NCBI GenBank assembly: GCA_934364795.1
Contig: CAKRMK010000023.1
Location: 1-48,233, forward strand
Origin: an uncultured Blautia sp.
Lineage (GTDB): Bacteria > Bacillota > Clostridia > Lachnospirales > Lachnospiraceae
DNA length: 48,233 bases
Reading direction: 5' to 3'
Part shown: piece by piece, positions 24,818 to 31,521 of the stretch
Layout: every line of letters begins with the position of its first letter
How positions within the stretch are numbered: position 1 is the stretch's first letter
Position numbers and translations under genes: made by a program
Notes under the pieces: generated by a model
Seen by the model: the letters and a program-made list of their open reading frames with translations, nothing else
Told to the model about the DNA's origin: nothing
Databases searched by the model: none

Positions 24818-24852
24818 ATATTGTACTATAGTTACCTAAAACATACTATTGT
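24818..24852. promoter_or_regulatory. Candidate HxlR operator in the divergent promoter region
   Basis: Between the PNPOx and HxlR genes, GTACTATAGTTAC (24823-24835) has a perfect 8-bp palindromic core ACTATAGT. TACTATTG at 24844 repeats half of it 20 bp away. Outer CACAATA/TATTGTG arms (24814-24820 and 24847-24853, approximately) enclose both. HxlR proteins bind AT-rich palindromes of this kind as dimers. The assignment is from position and symmetry only. Confidence 0.4.
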
Positions 24853-24977
24853 GTAAAATCAAGGTTTTTGGCATGTAAAATTATTTATTTTATTTCATTT
24901 TTGTTTTATTTCTAACGATCAAATTTGTTTTAAACTTTATTTTTAATTTGAACTTTATTTTTAATAGGAGGATTTTT

Positions 24978-25418
24978 ATGAATTCACTGTCGTCTATAAA
25001 TAAAACCGAATCTGCCTGCAATACCAAATCTGCACTTTCTTCAAATGATCCATCCTCTGACAGCCTATCCATGTCACAAAAAAGTGCAAAAGGACCCGGA
25101 CTTCATGAGCTTCCTGCCTGCCCGGTGGAAACCACTCTTACACTCATCAGTGATAAATGGAAAGTCCTGATTCTCCGCGATCTCATGCCTGGAACCAAGC
25201 GTTTTGGCGAATTGCGTAAATCCATTGGACATGTAACCCAGAAAGTACTTACTTCACAGCTCCGCCAGATGGAGGAATCTGGGTTGGTATCACGTAAAGT
25301 TTATGCAGAAGTACCACCCCGTGTAGAATACACACTGACAGAGCTTGGTTACAGTCTGAAACCAATTCTGGATGCCATGTGGGTCTGGGGAGAAAATTAT
25401 AAACGTCAAAATCAGTAA
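24978..25418 (+). CDS. HxlR-family winged-helix regulator
   Basis: The HxlR core starts at LPACPVETTLTLISDKWKVLIL and continues through RFGELRKSIGHVTQKVLTSQLR and the wing VPPRVEYTLTELGYSL. The single Cys of the CPVETTL motif is the redox- or electrophile-sensing residue in several family members. A Ser-rich N-terminal extension of about 40 residues precedes the core, which is longer than the usual 105-125-residue HxlR protein. The AGGAGG site 7 nt before ATG 24978 nevertheless supports this start. It probably regulates the divergent PNPOx gene. Two 15-bp AACTTTATTTTTAAT repeats (24933 and 24951) lie in its leader. Confidence 0.88.
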   Translation: MNSLSSINKTESACNTKSALSSNDPSSDSLSMSQKSAKGPGLHELPACPVETTLTLISDKWKVLILRDLMPGTKRFGELRKSIGHVTQKVLTSQLRQMEESGLVSRKVYAEVPPRVEYTLTELGYSLKPILDAMWVWGENYKRQNQ

Positions 25419-25448
25419 ACAAAAAATTCCAACACAATTTGCTGCAAA

Positions 25449-25492
25449 AAAAATCTACAGATCTTCTAATATTTGAAGAACTGTAGATTTTT
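25449..25492 (+). terminator. Bidirectional terminator after hxlR
   Basis: The arms AAAAATCTACAG-TCTTC and GAAGA-CTGTAGATTTTT pair over 17 bp with one A/A mismatch and an 8-nt loop. A-run and T-run flank it on both sides, so it can also serve the converging minus-strand gene. Confidence 0.85.
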
Positions 25493-25575
25493 ATACTATC
25501 TTATTTACCATCTTCCAGGGCCAAAGTTTTGCCATTTTATAACTTTATTATTTTCTTCCTTACACCGTTTTCACG

Positions 25576-25998
25576 CTATTGCTGTTGTCTCAAATTTCTA
25601 AGTATGTGCTCCACCTGTGCAATAGCATCTTCCACCTGACGTTTCGCATCATTAATTTTGGACTGTACCAGCCAGTCAGCGATCACGCCGTCCCAGAAGA
25701 AATCGGCAAATGTAAGGAAGTCACCGCAATCTATTGATAAATTTGTATTCAAGGTAACGTCCCGAAGCTCTTTCTGGAATTTTCGCAGATCATATTTTGC
25801 GCTTTCCATTAAACGAGACGCATTATCCATTTTGGAATGCTTGATCAGATTAGTGATAAAACCACCGCCAAACAAATCCACGATTCCCCAGTTACCAGCT
25901 TTCTGAAGCTCATCCCTTGCCACCTGCAAACTGTATAATGCATTTTCTCCGGCATCTATAGCTTCTCTCATTTCTTTTTCTACATCATATGCGCCCAT
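25576..25998 (-). CDS. Conserved helical protein of unknown function
   Basis: A 140-residue soluble protein that is almost entirely helical. Long amphipathic helices (KEMREAIDAGENALYSLQVA at the start, AKRQVEDAIAQVEHILRNLR at the end) flank a Gly/hydrophobic centre with WGIVDLFGGGFITNLIKHSK and DFLTFADFFWDGVIADWLVQ. I recognise the WGxxDLFGGG...KHSK pattern from uncharacterised Firmicute proteins but know no function. ATG at 25998 follows GAGGG by 7 nt. An upstream ATG (26073) would add 25 residues without a ribosome site. It stands alone between two terminators or promoters. Confidence 0.7.
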   Translation of the reverse strand: MGAYDVEKEMREAIDAGENALYSLQVARDELQKAGNWGIVDLFGGGFITNLIKHSKMDNASRLMESAKYDLRKFQKELRDVTLNTNLSIDCGDFLTFADFFWDGVIADWLVQSKINDAKRQVEDAIAQVEHILRNLRQQQ

Positions 25999-26103
25999 TT
26001 TCTTTCCCTCTTCCTTTACTTTCATGTTATAATTCAATAAGTTTAAGTGTCCGTTAAACTGAATATATTTCATACATAATTACAAATAATTCATTCTTTC
26101 AAA

Positions 26104-26137
26104 TGATTTATGGTATCATTTGATTTACGATATTATT
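26104..26137. repeat. Two-copy 17-bp tandem repeat upstream of the XRE gene
   Basis: TGATTTATGGTATCATT and TGATTTACGATATTATT are adjacent and match at 14 of 17 positions. They lie about 210 bp before the XRE start and 110 bp before the divergent unknown gene. They could be an operator for either, but no further evidence is visible. Confidence 0.35.
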
Positions 26138-26345
26138 TAATTTCTGTGTTTAATGAACTTGATACAAGAATTATATATGTTCCGCCTCCCAAAATACACC
26201 GCATTCTCTGCGTAATAAAAACATATATTCCGCAAAATATGCGATAAAACCATCCACACCAACCCAATTACTTTGGGAAACAGATTGCAGGCACTCAAAT
26301 TGCAGTACTAATTTTTACACACGTTATAGTAGAAAAGAGGAAAAA

Positions 26346-26810
26346 ATGGGAAGAAAATCCACCAGAGAAAATAAAACAATTTATCAGAGGTTACGGGAAG
26401 AAGATCATCTTACCCGCGAAAAAGCAGCCGAACTTCTGGAATTTATTTCCGAAGACCGGCTGGAACGTATTGAAAATGAAAAAACACAACCGGCACCAGA
26501 AGACATCATCCGTATGTCACAGACCTACAATGCCCCGGAGCTTTGCAATTATTATTGCTCCCGCCAATGTCCTATTGGGCAGAAATATGTGCCTCCTGTG
26601 GAAATGACCGACCTTCCAGCCATTATTCTGGAAACGGTTGCTTCTTTAAATACCGTTTATCCCCTTACCAACCGGCTCATTGAAATTTCCAGGGACGGCA
26701 AAATATCAGAAAATGAAGTACCGGATTTTTCCCATATACAGGAAAATCTTGAAAAGGTTTCAAGAGCCATTGAGGCCCTTCAGCTATGGGTGGAAAAAGA
26801 AAAGGGCTAA
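26346..26810 (+). CDS. XRE-type helix-turn-helix protein with a cysteine cluster
   Basis: The N-terminal 60 residues form an XRE helix-turn-helix (IYQRLREEDHLTREKAAELL, then LERIENEKTQPAPEDIIRMS). It is followed by LCNYYCSRQCPIGQKY, a CX3CX3C cluster, and then a helical C-terminal half (ILETVASLNTVYPLTNRLIE, SHIQENLEKVSRAIEALQLW). The family is common in Lachnospiraceae, but its targets are not known to me. The closely spaced Cys residues could bind a metal or a cluster. It starts after GAGGAAAAA. Confidence 0.75.
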   Translation: MGRKSTRENKTIYQRLREEDHLTREKAAELLEFISEDRLERIENEKTQPAPEDIIRMSQTYNAPELCNYYCSRQCPIGQKYVPPVEMTDLPAIILETVASLNTVYPLTNRLIEISRDGKISENEVPDFSHIQENLEKVSRAIEALQLWVEKEKG

Positions 26811-26813
26811 GCC

Positions 26814-26847
26814 AAAAGTGACCATACCTCATACGAAGTATGGTCAC
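26814..26847 (-). terminator. Terminator between the XRE and esterase genes
   Basis: The perfect 10-bp arms GTGACCATAC (26818-26827) and GTATGGTCAC (26838-26847) enclose a 10-nt loop. On the minus strand a TTTT run follows, so it mainly serves the esterase gene. Confidence 0.65.
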
Positions 26848-26880
26848 AATCCTAGAGTGCGCTTCCTAAAGACTCTATAT

Positions 26881-27981
26881 TCAATTCTGTTTAAAAAATA
26901 CCAGCAGCGAATTATACAAATCTGCGATCCAGCAGTTATACGCATGTCCACCATCCTGGAAAACTACCCATGCCACATTTTTATCCAGGGAAAAGCGATC
27001 CGGCATTTCTTCCAGTACTTCATTCAGGAACTCTTCATGATTTTCCAGTGAAAAGTCTGCAGTACCATTGCCATTGTACCAGTATTTAAAATCATAATCT
27101 TTATATTCGTCTGATTCCAGAATATTCTTAAATTCCGCTACATCTGCCCATGCACCTGAATAAGAGCCAATGTAGGAAAAAAGATCAGCACAGTGCATCA
27201 TACCGGAATTTACGGTTGTCTTGGAACCTCTGGAAAGTCCGGAAAAGCCACGGTGATCTCTGGTGTTCTGAAGATTTTCCACGGTTACATTTTTGTCTGC
27301 ATAGGTGGAATAGGTACTTTCTACCAGAGGAATGATGTCATTGCGAAGTTCTTCCCAGAAGTACATTGGCCACTGATCTGCATAAGGATCTTTTTCTGTA
27401 TTAAACAATTCCATGGGATCCATAGCACGGTATCCCATATCTTCTGTTGGGGAATAATAGGTTGGGGAAACTATGATCACAGGCTGGCTTTCTCCCCTTT
27501 TGATCATGTTGTCCAGCACATTGCAGGTCATTTTTCCGGTAGAGCTGTCTCCGATCCAGTAGTCCTCAAAGCCTCCGGTTCCATGGAGAAGATAAAGCAC
27601 ATCATACTTTGTATTTTCGTCATATCCACAGGGCAGATAAATATTCATGGATTTCTCCACCATAATGTCACTTTTCCCTGTTACAGCCTCTAATGCATAA
27701 GAATGGCAGGTGTAGGTTAAAGTTTCAACGGTTCCTTTTTCATCGCATTCCTGGGCGTAAGAAACGTCTAAAGGGATACTGCGGACAAAACCCACAACCG
27801 CTTTATCTGAACTATCCTCTTCCAAACTGCCCTCTTCCGAACTGCCCTCTTCCGAACTGCCCTCTTCCGAACCACTCTCTTCTGCCCAGACAGAATAAGC
27901 TCCTGCCGGGATACTTCCTATGGCAAATGTAAAGGCTGCCACACCACACATTATGCCGGCTAATTCTTTTTTTAAGCGCAT
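26881..27981 (-). CDS. Secreted CE1/feruloyl-esterase-type carbohydrate esterase
   Basis: A 366-residue secreted alpha/beta hydrolase. The N-terminus (MRLKKELAGIMCGVAAFTFA) is a signal peptide, followed by the acidic linker SEEGSSEEGSSEEGS, encoded by a 15-bp tandem repeat. The esterase domain resembles the feruloyl/acetyl-xylan esterase modules of xylanases: YLPCGYDENTKYDVLYLLHGTG, PVIIVSPTYY, nucleophile GLSRGSK (Ser about 249) and catalytic His in DGGHAYNCW. It would remove ferulic or acetyl groups from xylan. ATG at 27981 is chosen for the AGAGG site. The upstream Met codons lack one. It lies in the same direction as two GH3 genes but has its own terminator. Confidence 0.85.
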   Translation of the reverse strand: MRLKKELAGIMCGVAAFTFAIGSIPAGAYSVWAEESGSEEGSSEEGSSEEGSLEEDSSDKAVVGFVRSIPLDVSYAQECDEKGTVETLTYTCHSYALEAVTGKSDIMVEKSMNIYLPCGYDENTKYDVLYLLHGTGGFEDYWIGDSSTGKMTCNVLDNMIKRGESQPVIIVSPTYYSPTEDMGYRAMDPMELFNTEKDPYADQWPMYFWEELRNDIIPLVESTYSTYADKNVTVENLQNTRDHRGFSGLSRGSKTTVNSGMMHCADLFSYIGSYSGAWADVAEFKNILESDEYKDYDFKYWYNGNGTADFSLENHEEFLNEVLEEMPDRFSLDKNVAWVVFQDGGHAYNCWIADLYNSLLVFFKQN

Positions 27982-28092
27982 ATTTTTCCTCTTTCTCATA
28001 TTTCCTGATTTCATGAACTCATACGAAGCTTTTATAATTACATTTAAGTTACATACAAATACATTTTGCTTTCAGAAACACATTTTCATTTG

Positions 28093-28127
28093 AAAAAAGG
28101 AGCCGGCGCATCAACTGCGCCAGCCCC
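28093..28127 (-). terminator. Terminator of the permuted GH3 gene
   Basis: The arms GGAGCCGGCGCA and TGCGCCAGCCCC enclose a 5-nt loop. The minus strand continues with TTTTTTC. It lies about 25 bp beyond the GH3 stop codon. Confidence 0.8.
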
Positions 28128-28149
28128 TTCATAAAATCAATAGCTTAGC

Positions 28150-31100
28150 TTATTTCGCTGCAGCTTCTGCTTCAGCAGCTTTCATTTTCTTTCTCTTTAA
28201 CAGAGCACGTACCAGTACAAGAAGTGCGATAACACCGATCACAACGCCACCGATTACATTTACTTTGAAGAAGAGTTTGTCCATGTTAGATTTTCCACCA
28301 ACTGGGTTCTCTCCGGCATATGCACCGCTGTTTACGATTGTGTACATAATGTTCTTGCAAGCATTACGCATTGCCAGTGTTCCTGTTGCACTCTGGTTCG
28401 GGAACTGGTTGGATGCTGCATTACCATATCCAAGCATCAGGTCATTTCCGTTTCTTACACAGTTCTCAGAAATCATGTATCCATAAGATCCATCATAGTC
28501 TGTGATTGCCATTCCACGGAATCCCCACTCGTCGCGAAGAACAGTCTGAAGAAGGTCGGAGTTTGCACAAGCCGGAACGCTTCCAAGCCAGTTGTAAGAT
28601 GTCATAACTGCCATGGATCCGCTCTCTAAGCCCTTAATGCAAAGCTCGAACGGTTTCAGATAAATCTCTCTCATAGCCTGCTCAGAAACAAAGGTAAGAA
28701 GGAATGCCTCACGGTTTGTCTCCTGATCGTTAACTGCAAAGTGTTTGATGTATGGATATACACCCTTGCTTACTGCACCATTTACCTGGTTTGCTGCAAG
28801 GTATCCTGCAAGTACACCATCTTCAGAGTAGTACTCGAAGTTACGTCCTGCAAATGCGGAACGATGTGTATTCATAGCAGGTCCGTACCATCCATAGTTC
28901 TTAACATCAGAGAATTCCTGACCCATAGACTCTCCTGCTTCGCGGGCAAGGTCTTTGTTCCAGGTCTGTGCAAGTAATACTTCTGTCGGGAAGGAAGTAC
29001 CATATGTCTTAGTTACGAAGTTGTTAAGACCGGCAGGTCCGTCACAGTCGGAAGTAGCGATCTTGCCAACAGAAGTAACTTCTGCTGTCTGCCATCCACC
29101 AACGTTGATCATTGTTGCCATGTCTTCATAGGAAAGCTGGTCAAGAAGCTCATCCCATTTTGCATCATCATAGTCAACACCTCTTAAATCATAAAGTGTA
29201 AGACCATTGTCTGCGCCAAGTGTTGGCATCTCATCGTCTGCATTGTCATATTTGCTGCTGTCATAAATACCAAAAGTATTTTCTTCTACTGCTGCACGAA
29301 GTTCATCAGACATCTGTGCTGTCTCTGATGTAGGAGCAGCCCAGGAAGCACCTGCATTGCTGAATCCGTCTGCTCTGGAAAGCTGAACGAAATCACCGCG
29401 TGTGTAATCATTAAATACATTTACAGCTGCTGTATCGTCTGTAGAACGTCCGTCTTTGCTGTAATCAATATCCTCGTCAACTGTAAATGTTTCTTCAGCA
29501 ACTACAGTGTGGGAGTCGGAACGAACGGAAATGGAGTATTCTCCAGCCTCGAGAATATATCCGCCGCCTGCAACCTTGATCTCATCAGAGTCATAGGATG
29601 CCATGTCTTCTTTTGCAATCTCAAAGGAAAGTGTCTGAGATTTGCCTGGCTCAAGGGAATCCGTTTTTGCAAACTCAACAAGGTTTACAGATGCTTTTTC
29701 AATTCCACCGTTTGTATAAGGCGGTGTGTAATAAATTTCTACTACATCTTTACCGGCAACATCACCAGTATTTGTTACTTCAACATCAAAGGAAACAGTA
29801 TCTCCATTGTCCTTGAAGTTTGTCATTTTTTTATCAAATGTTGTATAGCTTAAACCATATCCAAATGGATACTGTACATTGTCTTCGTAGTTGATAAGAC
29901 CTTCTTCAGCAGCGGTCTCATAGAATTTGTAACCAACATAGATTCCCTCTACATAGTTTACGAAAGCAATATTTCCTTTATAGGAAGAGTCAGCAGCAAG
30001 TGCCTGTGCTTTCAGATCGTCTACGTTTGTATATGGGAAGTTTCCGATGTTGTTGATGTAATGTGTTCTAAGCAGGTCTTTTACATAAGTATCTGCTGTT
30101 TTTCCTGATGGATTTACGGAACCATTGATAATCTCGCCAAGTGCTTCAAAACCAGTTTCTCCTGCACCAGGTGCAAGAATAACAGATTTGATCTGCTCAT
30201 AGTTATCAACCCATCCAAGCTCCATTGCATTGTTTGCGTTTACAACAACGATAACGTTATCAAACTCGGAGCAAACTTTCTCAACAAGCTGCTCTTCTGT
30301 TACAGAAAGCTCAAGATAGGACTCACCTGGCTCGAAATCATCATAATCACCATTGTTTGTGTAGCTTGCGTTCTGATAACGCCAGTTTGCAGGTGCATTG
30401 GATGTGGAAAGACCAGTGTTGTAGGTACCATTGATTACTGCGTTCATGTCAGTAGGAAGGTCTGCACCTTCTCCACCAGGACGACCAACTACTACAACTG
30501 CTGTATCAGAGAAGTCTTTTGCTTCATTCATGATATCGTCTGTGTAGTGTTTCATGTTTGGCTCTGGCAGTGACCAGTCCTGTGCGGACATGGAAATTGC
30601 AGGACGCTCTGCACAGTAATCTGTGTACATGCTTGTAAGTGTTTCGTTTGTTTTATAGCCTGCATCCTGAAGGGACTGGATAATGCTGATGTTTCCATCA
30701 GAATGAGATCCTGCAGAACCAGTTCCACCGTAGATCGGGCAGCTGGAATCCCATCCGAATACGTTCAGGCTTGTTACATCAGAAGATAATGGAAGAAGTC
30801 CATCGTTCTTTACAAGAACCATACCCTCTTCTCCGATTTTCTGGATTGTGTCTTTACTCTGCTGAATTGTTTCCTCAGAAAATTCTGCTTTAGATGCATT
30901 TAAAAATCCGGAAACGTTTGCATACATCGGACCATAGCAAATAGAATTTACAATGATCAAAATAGCAACAAAGAATGCCATGAGTGCTTCCAGGCGGACT
31001 GCACAGCGGAATCCCTTTTTGGCAAAGTGTGCAAGGATCATTACCACTACCAGAACAACAACTGCGGCAATAATTGCATAAATATAACCTTCCAGTGTTG

Positions 31101-31182
31101 TAAGGTAAGAAATAAGGTCTGCTTCACTGACGCCCAGGCTGTACATAAACGGTCCCAGAAGTTTTACTAATAAATCAACCAT
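28150..31182 (-). CDS. Membrane-anchored GH3 glycosidase with reversed domain order
   Basis: A 1010-residue protein. Two transmembrane helices lie at about 33-52 and 64-83, and a third at about 974-993 before a basic tail. The order between them is reversed relative to most GH3: first the (alpha/beta) sandwich domain (IGEEGMVLVKNDGLLPL), then a fibronectin-III-like part, then the TIM-barrel domain (TSDCDGPAGLNN, KHFAVNDQETNRE, nucleophile Asp in GMAITDYDGSYG near 896). Reversed GH3 enzymes are known from rumen clostridia and are mostly beta-glucosidases. Anchoring at both ends would hold the enzyme at the outer membrane surface. ATG at 31182 follows AGGAGG. A tandem 20-bp-period motif lies upstream and is shared with the next GH3 gene. 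Confidence 0.9.
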   Translation of the reverse strand: MVDLLVKLLGPFMYSLGVSEADLISYLTTLEGYIYAIIAAVVVLVVVMILAHFAKKGFRCAVRLEALMAFFVAILIIVNSICYGPMYANVSGFLNASKAEFSEETIQQSKDTIQKIGEEGMVLVKNDGLLPLSSDVTSLNVFGWDSSCPIYGGTGSAGSHSDGNISIIQSLQDAGYKTNETLTSMYTDYCAERPAISMSAQDWSLPEPNMKHYTDDIMNEAKDFSDTAVVVVGRPGGEGADLPTDMNAVINGTYNTGLSTSNAPANWRYQNASYTNNGDYDDFEPGESYLELSVTEEQLVEKVCSEFDNVIVVVNANNAMELGWVDNYEQIKSVILAPGAGETGFEALGEIINGSVNPSGKTADTYVKDLLRTHYINNIGNFPYTNVDDLKAQALAADSSYKGNIAFVNYVEGIYVGYKFYETAAEEGLINYEDNVQYPFGYGLSYTTFDKKMTNFKDNGDTVSFDVEVTNTGDVAGKDVVEIYYTPPYTNGGIEKASVNLVEFAKTDSLEPGKSQTLSFEIAKEDMASYDSDEIKVAGGGYILEAGEYSISVRSDSHTVVAEETFTVDEDIDYSKDGRSTDDTAAVNVFNDYTRGDFVQLSRADGFSNAGASWAAPTSETAQMSDELRAAVEENTFGIYDSSKYDNADDEMPTLGADNGLTLYDLRGVDYDDAKWDELLDQLSYEDMATMINVGGWQTAEVTSVGKIATSDCDGPAGLNNFVTKTYGTSFPTEVLLAQTWNKDLAREAGESMGQEFSDVKNYGWYGPAMNTHRSAFAGRNFEYYSEDGVLAGYLAANQVNGAVSKGVYPYIKHFAVNDQETNREAFLLTFVSEQAMREIYLKPFELCIKGLESGSMAVMTSYNWLGSVPACANSDLLQTVLRDEWGFRGMAITDYDGSYGYMISENCVRNGNDLMLGYGNAASNQFPNQSATGTLAMRNACKNIMYTIVNSGAYAGENPVGGKSNMDKLFFKVNVIGGVVIGVIALLVLVRALLKRKKMKAAEAEAAAK

Positions 31183-31284
31183 TTTTCTCCTCCTTCTTTT
31201 TGTTCGCGTGACCATATGGCTACGGCGCATTCGCGACGGTTGTCTGCTGTTTCCTGCTTTTTACAGAGACAGCGGTTGTTTCTT

Positions 31285-31359
31285 ATAATGTAAATATTAT
31301 CATAAATCCACATAGTATGCGGCTTTACTTCATAAATTGTTGTGTTTTTGCATAAATTG
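31285..31359 (-). promoter_or_regulatory. Candidate LytTR-type operator and promoter of the permuted GH3 gene
   Basis: CATAAATTG occurs at 31331-31339 and again, identical, at 31351-31359, exactly 20 bp apart, and a third partial copy (CATAATTG) follows. On the minus strand a CATTAT -10-like element (31290-31285) lies 41 bp downstream of the proximal repeat. The other GH3 gene has the same motif, spacing and distance (34378-34453). Tandem half-sites about two helical turns apart are typical for LytTR regulators. The rest of the 31183-31521 gap holds the leader and the terminator of the upstream GH3 gene. Confidence 0.55.
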
Positions 31360-31447
31360 CATAATTGTGTTTCTGCCCGGCAGGGCTTTTTCTACCACAA
31401 TCTGTTGTATAAAAATATTGCACAATTTAATTGTTATGTTTCACATG

Positions 31448-31479
31448 AAAAGCCCGGCAAAGATCTCTCTCTGCCGGGC
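31448..31479 (-). terminator. Terminator of the repeat-bearing GH3 gene
   Basis: The perfect 8-bp arms GCCCGGCA and TGCCGGGC enclose a 12-nt loop, followed on the minus strand by TTTTC, about 45 bp after the stop codon. Confidence 0.8.
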
Positions 31480-31521
31480 CATACTGAGCATTGACCAAGG
31501 CTTAGCTCAATAATTTATTAC

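Noticed and set aside
26818..26847. ATACGAAGTAT inside the hairpin resembles part of a lox site
   Set aside because: It is part of an ordinary terminator hairpin loop and stem, with no second site and no recombinase gene.
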